From: Spartobacteria bacterium UBA5019
Lineage (GTDB): Bacteria > Verrucomicrobiota > Verrucomicrobiia > Chthoniobacterales > Terrimicrobiaceae
Assembly (NCBI GenBank): GCA_002396485.1
Contig: DGXZ01000046.1
Span: forward strand, 85,365-149,364
DNA length: 64,000 nucleotides
Reading direction: 5' to 3'
Shown here piece by piece: positions 33,366 through 41,606 of this stretch. The notes beneath the pieces were generated by a model. The model searched no databases. It saw only the letters and a list, made by a program, of their open reading frames with translations, and was not told the origin of the DNA. How positions within the stretch are numbered: position 1 is the first letter of the stretch; each line of letters starts with the position of its first letter. A program made the position numbers and the translations under genes.

Positions 33366-33542
33366 GAAAGGCGCGCGCCGTGAGGGGAGGCACGCTCGTC
33401 TCTCCGATCCGTAGGCCTTAAGAGGTGGAGGCGTCGACCGTGAAAGTCACTCGCGCCGCAACCTCACCGGTAAAAGAAAAACGTCCCGTCGCAAGTAACC
33501 CAGCGCGCCAGTCGGATTTGGGCGGAGGCCACCCCGCAGCGA

Positions 33543-35126
33543 TTAAAATTTCTGCTTTAGGAAAATCCTCCGTAGAGGGTGCTCATCGAGGACATTAGCT
33601 TTCAGACCTCCGAGTTTCGTGGGGTCGTAAAGCTGGATGCCGACATAGTAGTAGATTGGGCAGACGGGCATGGCTTTTTGCACCAGCAGATCCTCGGCGC
33701 GCCGGAGAATGTCAAAGCGGCGGCCTGGATCGAGTTCCCGGGAGGCCTCGGCGATGAGGGTATCATAGTCGGAACTCGACCAGCCTGTGCGGTTGTTTCC
33801 GCCGCCGGTCAGGAACATGTCGAGAAAGGTATTCGGGTCGGGATAATCGCCCACCCAGCTTGAGCGGGCTATGTCATAGTCCAGAAGCGATAGGGAGTTC
33901 AGGTAGACTTTCCACTCCTGCCGCTCGAGGTTCACATTCACGCCCAGAGCCTCGCGCCACATGCTTTGAAGTTCCACGGCGATCGCCTCGTTGAGTTCAC
34001 TTTTACTGTAGAGGTAGCGGGCGTTTGGAAAGCCCTTGCCGCCTGGATATCCAGCCTCGGCCATCAGGCGCGCGGCTTCCTGGGGGTCGAAAGGCGCGCC
34101 GTCCGTTCCCTCGTAACCGGGGATGCCCGGCGGGACAAACCCGGGTGCGGGCAGTTCTCCCGCCCGGGTTATTTTTTCGACAATGCGATTCTTGTCCACC
34201 GCTAGCGAAAAAGCCCGCCGCACCCGCTCGTCTCGGAATGGCCCGCGCTCGCAGTTGTAGCGCAAAAAGTAAATCCCCAGAAACGGTGCTGCATGGAAAT
34301 CTTCCCGCTTCTTCAGGTCATCAAGCAGTGCCGGTGGGGCGAGGCCTTTGTCCATGAGAAGGTCCGCGAGACCGCTGGCATAAAAATTAAACGCCACATT
34401 GGCATCTGAGATCGGCAGCACATCAATCGTCTCGAGCAGCACACCGTCGCGGTCCCAGTAGTGGGGATTTTTTTTCAAGCGGATCCGGTCGTTGATCCGC
34501 CAATCCTCGAGCGTGTAGGCACCGTTTCCGATCAGGTTGCCGGGTTTCACCCAATCATCTCCCAAGCGCTCGATGACCTTCACCGGCACGGGATGCAGGG
34601 TGGAAAAAGCGCAGAGCTGAATGAAGTAAGGCGTGGGATTTTCCAACTCCACGAGGAGCGTCCGGTCGTCGAGCCCGCGAACTCCTACCTGCGCGAAGTC
34701 TTTGATTTTTCCCTCCGCAAATGCCTGGGCGTTTTTGATCGGGAAGAGTTGGTAGTTGTATTGCGAGCCGGTTTCCGGCGTGAGCGTGCGTTTCCAGCTG
34801 GCCACGAAATCCCGCGCCGTCAGCGCGCTACCGTCGCTCCATTTGGCATCCGGCCTCAGGTGGAATGTGTAGGTCTTGCCATCTGGCGAAATCTCCCACC
34901 GCGCGGCGACGCCCGGCACCGCCTGTCCAGCCTCGTTGTAGGCGCAGAGACCTTCGAAGAGGGCATTGACGACTCTCCCCTCCGGTTGGCCGGTGATGAT
35001 GGCTGGATCGAGCGTCTCCGGCTCCGCGCCGTTCACGAAAACCAAATCCGCGCGCTCCCTGTCGCCCTCGCAGCCCGCAAGGGCAAGAATTGCCATGCAA
35101 ATCCAGAGTCCGGCGCGTAACATCAT
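33543..35126 (-). CDS. Peptide/solute-binding lipoprotein (OppA/SBP family 5)
   Basis: About 527 residues. A lipoprotein signal with lipobox LAGC (C19) is followed by an SBP_bac_5 domain: AEPETLDPAIITGQPEGRVV, GNGAYTLEDWRINDRIRLKKN and SWVGDYPDPNTFLDMF, all typical of oligopeptide-binding proteins that feed ABC importers. No permease or ATPase genes adjoin, so it is an orphan. Two adjacent ATGs (35126, 35123) lie only 6 bp from the divergent lipocalin start. The frame is open much further upstream, but that part is antisense to the lipocalin. Confidence 0.9.
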   Translation of the reverse strand: MMLRAGLWICMAILALAGCEGDRERADLVFVNGAEPETLDPAIITGQPEGRVVNALFEGLCAYNEAGQAVPGVAARWEISPDGKTYTFHLRPDAKWSDGSALTARDFVASWKRTLTPETGSQYNYQLFPIKNAQAFAEGKIKDFAQVGVRGLDDRTLLVELENPTPYFIQLCAFSTLHPVPVKVIERLGDDWVKPGNLIGNGAYTLEDWRINDRIRLKKNPHYWDRDGVLLETIDVLPISDANVAFNFYASGLADLLMDKGLAPPALLDDLKKREDFHAAPFLGIYFLRYNCERGPFRDERVRRAFSLAVDKNRIVEKITRAGELPAPGFVPPGIPGYEGTDGAPFDPQEAARLMAEAGYPGGKGFPNARYLYSKSELNEAIAVELQSMWREALGVNVNLERQEWKVYLNSLSLLDYDIARSSWVGDYPDPNTFLDMFLTGGGNNRTGWSSSDYDTLIAEASRELDPGRRFDILRRAEDLLVQKAMPVCPIYYYVGIQLYDPTKLGGLKANVLDEHPLRRIFLKQKF

Positions 35127-35132
35127 GTAGCT

Positions 35133-35666
35133 ATGAAAGCGGGAATCCTTTTCTCTGCAATGTTGATCACTCTTCTCCTCGCCGGTTGTGCCTCGCGTCC
35201 ACCGCTGCCCACCGTGCGCCAAGTGGACCTCAAACGCTACGAAGGCCGCTGGTTCGAAATCGCCAAATACCCGAACTGGTTCCAACGCGGATGCGTGGCC
35301 AACACCACGGCCGAATACACCGCGCAGCTGGATGGCACCATCCGTATCGTGAATCGCTGCCGTCAAAAAAATGGATCCATCCGCGAGGTGAGGGGACAGG
35401 CTTCCGTGGTGCCGGGTTCGAACAACGCCAAGCTCCGCGTCCGCTTTGCGGGAAGCCCCATTGCCGGCGACTATTGGATCATCGGATTGGATGAAAAAAA
35501 CTACTCCTGGGCGCTGGTGGGGCATCCCTCGCGGCAGTTCCTCTGGATTCTCTCCCGCGAGTCCCAGATGAATCCTGAGACTTATTCCCGGATTGTGACC
35601 CTCGCAGAGAAGCTCGGCTACAGGCCCGAGCGAATCGAAAAAAGCAACCAGACTGCACCGCGATGA
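35133..35666 (+). CDS. blc: Outer-membrane lipocalin (Blc-like)
   Basis: 177 residues. Signal and lipobox LAGC (C19) are followed by the lipocalin fold: RYEGRWFEIAKYPNWFQRGC (GxW motif), NRCRQKNGSI, GDYWIIGLDEKNYSWALVG. Blc lipoproteins bind lysophospholipids or fatty acids at the outer membrane under envelope stress. The ATG at 35133 is almost back to back with the OppA-like start. The stop overlaps the DUF983 start by 4 bp. Confidence 0.9.
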   Translation: MKAGILFSAMLITLLLAGCASRPPLPTVRQVDLKRYEGRWFEIAKYPNWFQRGCVANTTAEYTAQLDGTIRIVNRCRQKNGSIREVRGQASVVPGSNNAKLRVRFAGSPIAGDYWIIGLDEKNYSWALVGHPSRQFLWILSRESQMNPETYSRIVTLAEKLGYRPERIEKSNQTAPR

Positions 35667-36166
35667 ACCACGATCTACGCCGCGCCCTTCTCTACGTCCG
35701 CCGGGCATGCCTTTTGAAATGCCCTGAGTGCGGCACCAGACCCATTTTTTTACCGATCCTGCGTATCCGCAGATTGCGCGACTACTTCACCCCCCTCGAT
35801 GGTTGCCCTCGCTGCGGCTACGCCTATGAGCGGGAAACCGGATACTTTCTTCTCGCCATCTGGGCCATCAATTATGGCTTCGGGAGCATCCTCGGAATCG
35901 CGATCTATTGCTATCTGGAGTTTAATTACCACCTCTCACTTCCCATGTTGCTAGTGGGCGTCATTACGCCGGTTGTGCTCTTCAATTTCTTCTTCGCACG
36001 CCACTCGAAGGCATTATTCCTCGCCCTTGACCACTATTTCGATCCGCACACCAAGGATGGTTCAGGTGGAGGCGGCGGGAGTGGAAAAACAAATCCACCC
36101 ACAAGTCCTGTTCCCGCCGCTCCGGTGGATGCCCCCACGCCCGTGGAACCGGCACTCCATGTTTGA
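35663..36166 (+). CDS. DUF983 family membrane protein
   Basis: 167 residues. Two Cys pairs (C20/C23 in CPECG, C48/C51 in CPRCG) form a likely zinc ribbon. Two transmembrane segments follow (~62-83 and ~93-113), then a Gly/Pro-rich disordered tail. This is the DUF983 layout. Function is unknown. The start overlaps the lipocalin stop (ATGA). Confidence 0.75.
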   Translation: MNHDLRRALLYVRRACLLKCPECGTRPIFLPILRIRRLRDYFTPLDGCPRCGYAYERETGYFLLAIWAINYGFGSILGIAIYCYLEFNYHLSLPMLLVGVITPVVLFNFFFARHSKALFLALDHYFDPHTKDGSGGGGGSGKTNPPTSPVPAAPVDAPTPVEPALHV

Positions 36167-36175
36167 AAATTTTCC

Positions 36176-37021
36176 GTGCACCTTCTTAAGCTCAACTGTC
36201 CCGACGCCGTAGGTCTGCTGGCACGCATCACGGGATTCATCGCGGCTTCCGGCGGAAACCTCCTCGATGTGAGCCAATATACCGATCCCGTCTCGCGTTG
36301 GTTTTTCACCCGTCTTGCCTTCACTGGCGGCATGGTGGAGGACGACTTTGCGCGATTCGAGCAGGACACGCGTGCTTTGGCCGATTCGATGAATGCCGAG
36401 TGGACGCTCCGTCGATCCGACCGGCCTGTGCGCACGGTCATTCTCGTCAGCAAACAGGATCATTGCCTTGTCGATCTGCTCTGGCGCTGGCGCTCGCACG
36501 AGTTGAATATCGATCTCCCGCTCGTGCTCTCAAACCACGATGCCGTCCGTCCGCTGGTCGAACGCGAGGGTATTCGCTTTGAGAAAATCGATTTCTCCAC
36601 CGACAAATCCGCCGCCTTCGAGCAATTGGCATCGCGCCTGCGCGCGGAGGGGGCCGAACTCGTCATCCTCGCCCGCTTCATGCAAATCCTCCCCGAGGCC
36701 CTTTGCCGCGAGTTCGCCGGGAAGATCATCAATATCCACCATTCCTTTCTCCCCGCCTTTGTCGGAGCGAACCCCTACCGCCGCGCCTTCGAGCGCGGCG
36801 TGAAGCTCATTGGCGCCACCTGCCACTACGCGACCGAGAACCTCGACCAAGGCCCCATCATCGAGCAGGAGGTTTCCCGAGTGGAACACTATCACGAACC
36901 CGACGACCTCATCCGCCTCGGACGCGACTGCGAACGCCTCGCCCTGGCCCGCGGAGTCCGATTCCATGTCGAGGACCGAGTTCTCGCGCATGGCAGCCGC
37001 GCCATCGTCTTCCGCGACTAA
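36176..37021 (+). CDS. purU: Formyltetrahydrofolate deformylase
   Basis: 281 residues. An N-terminal ACT domain (~1-80) precedes a formyltransferase-type hydrolase domain with NIHHSFLPAFVGANPYRRAF and GATCHYATENLDQGPIIEQ. PurU hydrolyses 10-formyl-THF to formate and THF, balancing one-carbon pools and supplying formate to PurT. The start is GTG at 36176, 9 bp after DUF983; family length supports it. A long palindrome follows at 37071-37102. Confidence 0.93.
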   Translation: MHLLKLNCPDAVGLLARITGFIAASGGNLLDVSQYTDPVSRWFFTRLAFTGGMVEDDFARFEQDTRALADSMNAEWTLRRSDRPVRTVILVSKQDHCLVDLLWRWRSHELNIDLPLVLSNHDAVRPLVEREGIRFEKIDFSTDKSAAFEQLASRLRAEGAELVILARFMQILPEALCREFAGKIINIHHSFLPAFVGANPYRRAFERGVKLIGATCHYATENLDQGPIIEQEVSRVEHYHEPDDLIRLGRDCERLALARGVRFHVEDRVLAHGSRAIVFRD

Positions 37022-37070
37022 AGCGCCCCTCGGATCGCCAAACCCCACTCAGTCCTCGTCAACGCACGAA

Positions 37071-37102
37071 CCAAAAATTTGGACGATCGTTCAAATTTTT
37101 GG
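37071..37102. terminator. Long AT-rich hairpin between convergent genes
   Basis: 11-bp arms CCAAAAATTTG / CAAATTTTTGG around GACGATCGTT, whose core ACGATCGT is itself palindromic. A T-run follows a few bases later on the plus strand, so it can terminate purU transcripts. The right arm lies inside the last codons of the opposing PHP gene. Confidence 0.65.
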
Positions 37103-37768
37103 TCGGCGGTTTTTTTTGAAGATGCGGAACCAGTTGGCGAAGTGTTTTTTCAGGCCTTCGCGGAAGGTCAGGTAGTGGCCTTCGGGTTGACCTCCTTTTT
37201 TGAGGGCGGCGAGCAGGGCGGGGACCGATAGTTCGTCGAGTTCGAATGAGGTCCAGGAGATACCAGCAGCGGAGTCGTGGTGGGCGTCGCTGGCGGCGGT
37301 CATGGAGAGGCCACGGGATTTTGCGTATTGCAGCGCTCTTTCGTTGTAGGCTTTTGCGGTCACGGCGGCGTTGAAGACCTCGAGCACTTCGATATCGAGG
37401 GTGTCGAGGGTGTCCGCACGGATGCCGGCCCGCCATTTGTCGAAGGGATGGGCCGGAATGCCGATGCCGCCGGCCTTTTTGATTTCCGCAAGCACTTCGT
37501 GGGCGGGTTTTCCTTTGAGGTATGGGAGTGTGGCACCGATGCAAAGGAGGTGTCCTTCCGCTGTGCTCACCTCCACGCCTGGTATGACAAGGAATCCCTC
37601 CGGCAGTTGGCGCCCCTGCAGGTAATCGTGAGCCTCGCAGGTGTTGTGGTCTGTTATGGCGATTCCGCTGAGGCCACGGCGCCGGGCCGCTTCGATCATT
37701 TCCTCGGGGCTATTGCAGGCATCACTGGAGAAAAATGTGTGCGTGTGGAGATCGAATCGGTGGAGCAT
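37091..37768 (-). CDS. PHP-domain phosphoesterase
   Basis: 225 residues. The metal-binding signature DLHTHTFFSSD opens the protein, then ITDHNTCEAHDYL, GVEVSTAEGHLLC, IPAHPF and ASDAHH. These fit stand-alone PHP proteins of the PolC/HisP-like superfamily that cleave phosphoesters, such as 3',5'-nucleoside bisphosphates. The C-terminus is very basic (FKKNRRPKI). It is divergent from DUF1802 with 56 bp between. Confidence 0.85.
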   Translation of the reverse strand: MLHRFDLHTHTFFSSDACNSPEEMIEAARRRGLSGIAITDHNTCEAHDYLQGRQLPEGFLVIPGVEVSTAEGHLLCIGATLPYLKGKPAHEVLAEIKKAGGIGIPAHPFDKWRAGIRADTLDTLDIEVLEVFNAAVTAKAYNERALQYAKSRGLSMTAASDAHHDSAAGISWTSFELDELSVPALLAALKKGGQPEGHYLTFREGLKKHFANWFRIFKKNRRPKI

Positions 37769-37824
37769 GGATGCGTAAGGTTTCCCTTGTAGGCGGAACT
37801 TGTGTAAAGAACGAAGTCAACAAC

Positions 37825-38433
37825 ATGAGTGTGGCATTCAAGGAATGGGCCGTCGTCTGCGAGGCGATTGGCAGTGGCAGGCAAAGCATCATGCTTCGCA
37901 AGGGGGGCATCGCCGAAGGACGCGATGGATTCGCCTTCAAGCACAGCGAGTTCTTTCTTTTTCCGACATGGTTCCACGAGCAGTTGGAAAAAACCACGCT
38001 TCCGGTCGGCACGACGCTCCCGCCTCAGTTGGAGGGTGAAATCGAAATCCGCTACGCTGTGACCTTGGAGTGGAGCCGTCTTGTCACCGATGCCTCCCGT
38101 CTGCCTGTGCTGAAGGAGTTCCATATCCTCCATGACAGCGTGGTTGAGGAGCGCTTCCGCTATGACGAGGTGCCCGGCATCCATGTTGGATTCGTGCGAG
38201 GATTCCGGCTCGCTTCGCCCCGTCGCCTGGCCATGCAAAAAAGTTTCGGCGGATGTCGTTCCTGGCTCGACCTTCCGGGGTTGGACGACGCCGAACTTAT
38301 GCCGGTGATCAGCGACGAGGAGCATGCCGCCAGAAGAGCCGCTCTCCAAGCCCTGCTGGGCCGACTCGAGCTATCCGTAGGTGGAGAGGAATTGTGTGGA
38401 AAGCTACTCGCAAAGATGAGTGTGAACGCGTGA
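37825..38433 (+). CDS. DUF1802 family protein
   Basis: 202 residues matching DUF1802: AFKEWAVVCEAIGSGRQSIM, LRKGGIAEGRDGF, HSEFFLFPTWFHEQ. Function is unknown; the fold is thought to be nuclease-like by some annotators, but no catalytic motif is visible here. The ATG at 37825 (MSVAFKEW) is family-like. Its last 30 bp overlap the convergent PIN gene. Its 3' region (38265-38360) is duplicated at 48075-48167 on the far side of the accessory island. Confidence 0.8.
   Translation: MSVAFKEWAVVCEAIGSGRQSIMLRKGGIAEGRDGFAFKHSEFFLFPTWFHEQLEKTTLPVGTTLPPQLEGEIEIRYAVTLEWSRLVTDASRLPVLKEFHILHDSVVEERFRYDEVPGIHVGFVRGFRLASPRRLAMQKSFGGCRSWLDLPGLDDAELMPVISDEEHAARRAALQALLGRLELSVGGEELCGKLLAKMSVNA
38265..38360 (+). 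repeat. Left copy of the island-flanking direct repeat (DUF1802 3' region)
   Basis: This part of the DUF1802 gene encodes LDLPGLDDAELMPVISDEEH and then AARRAALQALL. It aligns without a large gap to 48075-48167 (LDFPGMADAELLPMISDEEH then AATRDALQALL), at roughly 85 % nucleotide identity by eye. The copies are in the same orientation. Confidence 0.8.
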
Positions 38434-38958
38434 GGAGAACTTGGGAATCACAGTCCCATACCGGATCAGGACATCTTCCGTTTCCATCCTCCGGCGCCCG
38501 GCGATCTCACCGAGCACAGCGATGACTTGGCTCGGCTCAATCTCAAATAGCGTCACAAGATAATCGTCGGGGTGCATAGCGACGATACCGTGATCTTGAA
38601 GGTTGTCGTTTTTGAAATGCCGCAAGTTGAAGGTCAGAATCACGGGGCACCCTCCACAAATGGCCGCCGCCAGCACATGCCGGTCCTTCAAGTCATTCGA
38701 GAGGCCTTCGATGAATCCTTCGTAACCGTGAATTTCCGCCTCGGGAAATGCGGTTGTGATTTCTTTTTGAAAAAGATCCACCAAGTGTGTGGGCCAGCCC
38801 AGCTTTTCAAGATGCGTTCGCTTGACTTCGCTAAGGATTTTCGCCGTCCAGTGCGGAACAAAGAGCCTCGGCCGCTCGGCCAGACTCAGCAACAGATCGC
38901 ACACTCCATGGTTCGCGAGCACGCACGCGTCGATGAGCACATCGAAGTCTGCCCTCAT
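38404..38958 (-). CDS. PIN-domain toxin
   Basis: 184 residues. It is a PIN-fold RNase with acidic residues D10 (VLIDACVLAN), E44 and D92, and N111 where a fourth Asp is often found. It has a C-terminal extension (~115-184) beyond the compact VapC core. It is preceded by, and overlaps by 4 bp, an HTH-type antitoxin gene, the usual two-gene arrangement. Its end overlaps the 3' end of DUF1802 by 30 bp, consistent with the island joining there. Confidence 0.8.
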   Translation of the reverse strand: MRADFDVLIDACVLANHGVCDLLLSLAERPRLFVPHWTAKILSEVKRTHLEKLGWPTHLVDLFQKEITTAFPEAEIHGYEGFIEGLSNDLKDRHVLAAAICGGCPVILTFNLRHFKNDNLQDHGIVAMHPDDYLVTLFEIEPSQVIAVLGEIAGRRRMETEDVLIRYGTVIPKFSSRVHTHLCE

Positions 38959-39410
38959 TCGTCGCCTTTGTAGTCGGAGAAATAGAGGCCGGCGCTCGCC
39001 ACCTCATCCGATAGCTGATTCATAGCCACCCTGCGGGTCTGGTCGCGCTTTTTCTCATACTCCAGCAAGTCTTTGAATGTGACTCTACGGTGCGTGCCCA
39101 CAAGGCGGAACGGGATTTCACCCTTCTCCAGCAGGTTCACAAAAAACTGCCGCGACACACCGAGGAAGTTTGCCGCCGCCTGCGTCGTGAATGCCTCGTC
39201 CTCGGGAAGCATCACGATCGCCTTGCGCTCGGACATCATGCGAACGATGCGGGCAAAGTGCTGGAAGAGTGCCTCTGGAATTTCGATTTGTCGGCCCTCG
39301 CTATCCGTCAGAAGCACATGGTCCGGCTTGGCAAAAAAACGCGCCACCTCAGCGAGTTCCTCTTGGGGAATCAGCGAGGGGTCGAGGCGGTTGGTTCGAG
39401 TGGTTAACAT
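38955..39410 (-). CDS. HTH (excisionase-fold) antitoxin
   Basis: 151 residues. The middle has an AlpA/excisionase-like winged helix, EDEAFTTQAAANFLGVSRQF then FVNLLEKGEIPFRLVGTHRR. Proteins of this kind pair with PIN toxins and repress their own operon. ATG at 39410; its stop overlaps the PIN start (ATGA). The upstream 39411-39480 region is AT-rich and probably holds the promoter. Confidence 0.75.
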   Translation of the reverse strand: MLTTRTNRLDPSLIPQEELAEVARFFAKPDHVLLTDSEGRQIEIPEALFQHFARIVRMMSERKAIVMLPEDEAFTTQAAANFLGVSRQFFVNLLEKGEIPFRLVGTHRRVTFKDLLEYEKKRDQTRRVAMNQLSDEVASAGLYFSDYKGDE

Positions 39411-39483
39411 AATGATTAATTTACAGTGTTATTTATCGAATGCCACAAAATATTCACCATAAACGCTACGATCGCCATAGGCG

Positions 39484-39672
39484 CTAAACTTGAGACACCC
39501 TCATCACCGCGTCGCCAAGGTGGTTGATAAATTTGACGGCGATGCGGTTGGTGTTGATGTTGTTGCGTTAAGTCCGATGGAAATCGCCGCCTCGCCAGAA
39601 CAAGGAGCTGTCGTCCTGTAGTTCGATGCAGGCTTTTTTCTGCCGCTCTGGGGGGCTATGAAGAAATGCGTC
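39484..39672 (-). pseudogene. Decayed remnant, methyltransferase/helicase-like pieces
   Basis: Reading the minus strand gives MDAFLHSPPERQKKACIEL, then SSLFWRGGDFHRT, an in-frame TAA (39568-39570), then NTNRIAVKFINHLGDAVMR and a short tail to a TAG at 39484. The last piece resembles the C-terminus of type III/adenine DNA methylases. FWRGGDF also occurs in the helicase remnant at 40930-41493, and the DNA around it matches there over about 27 bp. No intact product is possible. Identification of the parent genes is tentative. Confidence 0.4.
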
Positions 39673-39675
39673 CAT

Positions 39676-40299
39676 TCAGGCGGTTTTGGGTTGGTTAGAG
39701 AGTTGACGGAAAATATCCGCAATCCATGCCGGGGCACAGGCCGAGTCGGCAGGAAGTGCGGCAATGTCGGCAGGCGAGAGATTCCGGCGGAGTCTGGCGA
39801 TGATGTCGTCGTCTACGAATCGTTTTCCAATCCAGCGCAAGGCGAGGATCACGAGTGCGCTGGTCGGGTTACGGGTGGATACGAACCTCGGGGACACATG
39901 GCGAAGCAGAAGGTGGCCTTTTCCGCGGCTCACTGAACGGCTGCGGCCTGTGGTCAGGAGCATGGGGCGCATTGGCACCTGATCTGTGAGCCCAAGCGCA
40001 TTGGCGGCGTGAGCACCTGTTGAGAAGATGCGTGAGTTATCACGGCGGGTGATCGCGTCGTGAAACGGGCCGGTATCCGGTCCCAGAACGCCAAGCAATG
40101 GATCCACCACAGGCACATGATAAAGTCCGCGCCCAGCACGGCGAAGGTGGTGGGCGCAACAGTTGCGGGAGAGCGCCTTGTCCACGGCAGCGCGGGAGCC
40201 AAGATCCAGAAAATCTGCCGGTGCCCAGACGCGATCTTTCTCCCCGGATAGGATTCGGGCGAGGATGGCGGCATCGATGGAGTCGGCATGCTTCTTCAT
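39676..40299 (-). CDS. DUF6088 family protein (AbiEi-like antitoxin type)
   Basis: 207 residues. Features include SGEKDRVWAPADFLDLGSRA, ALSRNCCAHHLRRAGRGLYHV and FSTGAHAANALGLTDQVPMR, a winged-helix pattern seen in DUF6088 and AbiEi-type transcriptional antitoxins. Such genes usually precede a nucleotidyltransferase toxin. Here the downstream space holds only a broken remnant, so it may be an orphan. An inverted repeat at 40316-40342 lies 17 bp before the start. Confidence 0.6.
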   Translation of the reverse strand: MKKHADSIDAAILARILSGEKDRVWAPADFLDLGSRAAVDKALSRNCCAHHLRRAGRGLYHVPVVDPLLGVLGPDTGPFHDAITRRDNSRIFSTGAHAANALGLTDQVPMRPMLLTTGRSRSVSRGKGHLLLRHVSPRFVSTRNPTSALVILALRWIGKRFVDDDIIARLRRNLSPADIAALPADSACAPAWIADIFRQLSNQPKTA

Positions 40300-40315
40300 G
40301 GCGTCACTATATTTC

Positions 40316-40342
40316 GTCAGAAAAATGCATCAAACTTCTGAC
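40316..40342 (-). promoter_or_regulatory. Putative operator of the DUF6088 gene
   Basis: Perfect inverted repeat GTCAGAA / TTCTGAC with a 13-nt spacer, located 17 bp upstream of the minus-strand start at 40299. Antitoxins of this kind usually bind such palindromes. Function is inferred from position. Confidence 0.45.
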
Positions 40343-40392
40343 AAAAGCAAGTTTCGATCTGTCATGCACAGACCAAGGTGGGATCGCGCCGA

Positions 40393-40890
40393 TCAGGATT
40401 TGATGAAGCGCTTCAAGAAGTCCTGAGCAAGGTTGTCCAACGATCCGATGCTTCCGCAATGAAGGCTTGGGGGGCGCATGCAGCCATTGCCACACAGCAT
40501 TCCCGTTTGGATTTGGAGGTCGCCTGTGGCGGCTTCAATATCCAGAAACAAGACGGCGCAATCGGTGTCTCCGCCACTGAAATCCTCGTCCTCACTCACA
40601 TCAACCTTGCTCCCGTCTACAAAACTGATCGGCTCTCCGACATACGGTTCGGCAATATCAAGAACCAGCGTCTCTCCGTTTTTGAGCTTTGTCTCGAGCT
40701 CGGGAAAACGATGCTCCCGCTCGAATCGCGGGAGACTATCCCAATCTTGATCGTAGAGTTCTTCGCGTTCGGATTCGGTTGCAAGGGTTGCCGCTTGGAA
40801 TTCCTCGCCACACACGGCGTCGGTAAAATCCGCCACCGTATTGAGGAGGGATTGAAGGTCGAAGGATGCGAATGGGATGGTTATTTTCAT
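40393..40890 (-). CDS. Acidic protein of unknown function
   Basis: 165 residues, rich in Asp/Glu. The middle contains VDVSEDEDFSGGDTDCAVLF, and the C-terminus has several Cys (GMLCGNGCMRPPSLHCG). No family is recognised. ATG at 40890 (MKITIPFASFDL). It lies between the helicase remnant and the DUF6088 gene on the same strand, inside the accessory island. It might be an anti-restriction or immunity-type acidic protein, but nothing in the sequence proves this. Confidence 0.5.
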   Translation of the reverse strand: MKITIPFASFDLQSLLNTVADFTDAVCGEEFQAATLATESEREELYDQDWDSLPRFEREHRFPELETKLKNGETLVLDIAEPYVGEPISFVDGSKVDVSEDEDFSGGDTDCAVLFLDIEAATGDLQIQTGMLCGNGCMRPPSLHCGSIGSLDNLAQDFLKRFIKS

Positions 40891-40929
40891 GGGGTTTTGT
40901 GTGGTTGTTTTGGGTGTTGGAAAAAAGAT

Positions 40930-41493
40930 TCACCACGGGCTGCTCAAAATCTCGCGGACGCGGATGGGGTTGAGAACGGTGGAGCAGCTTTCCCAATCGG
41001 CGTCTTCGACTTTGCTGTATTTCTCGTCGAAGGGGTTGCGGGTGTGGGCAGCGCGTTCGATGAGTTGGCGGGCGGACTCTTCGTCGTTTTGGGCGATTTT
41101 TACCCACACATCCTCGAGCGTGTCGGGAATTTGGCCGAATATCCGGTGGATGGCCTCCAGGCGCTGGGCGAGAACGCGGTGCACTTTGTCTTCCACCGAA
41201 TCGCGGTAGCGCAGGTTGGCGACCCATACTTCCGAGCGTATTTGTCCGATACGCTGGATGCGGCCCTTGCGCTGTTCGAGGCGCGTGGGGTTCCATGGCA
41301 GGTCGATGTTGATGAGTGTTCCGAGGCGCTGGAGGTTGAGGCCCTCGGAGGCGGCATCTGTCCCGAGGAGCAGGGTTAGCTCGCCGGTGCGAACGCGTTG
41401 TTTGAGGTTGTTGCGGTCACAGCGTTGGAAATCGCCGCCACGCCAGAATCTGGAACGGTTGCTTACTGCGTAAAGGCCGATGTCGAGGTTTGA
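40930..41493 (-). pseudogene. 3' fragment of a SNF2/DEAD-type helicase
   Basis: The segment encodes a complete C-terminal helicase end: LTLLLGTDAASEGLNLQRLG, TLINIDLPWNPTRLEQRKGR and IQRIGQIRSEVWV (motifs V and VI), then a helical tail. It lacks the N-terminal Walker A and DEAH half. The frame continues upstream to 41673 but leaves helicase similarity at about 41493 and overlaps the res gene. It is the kind of helicase found with DNA methylases in defence loci. Truncation makes it a likely pseudogene. Confidence 0.7.
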
Positions 41494-41606
41494 AAACTCC
41501 GGCCGATTTGCTGGCCTTCCACTTTGAGAAAATGGGGCCGCTTTATCCGTTCTCAGATTGATCGCTTCCAAGTGGCGTGCACGATCATAGATCGTCCCGA
41601 CTTCTT

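Noticed and set aside
33366..33542. A small gene or terminator in the convergent gap between cysI and the OppA-like gene
   Set aside because: No frame with coding character and no strong hairpin with a T-tract was found.
40930..41493. DISARM-like system based on the SNF2-type helicase end
   Set aside because: Only the C-terminal half of the helicase remains and none of the other expected genes is present.
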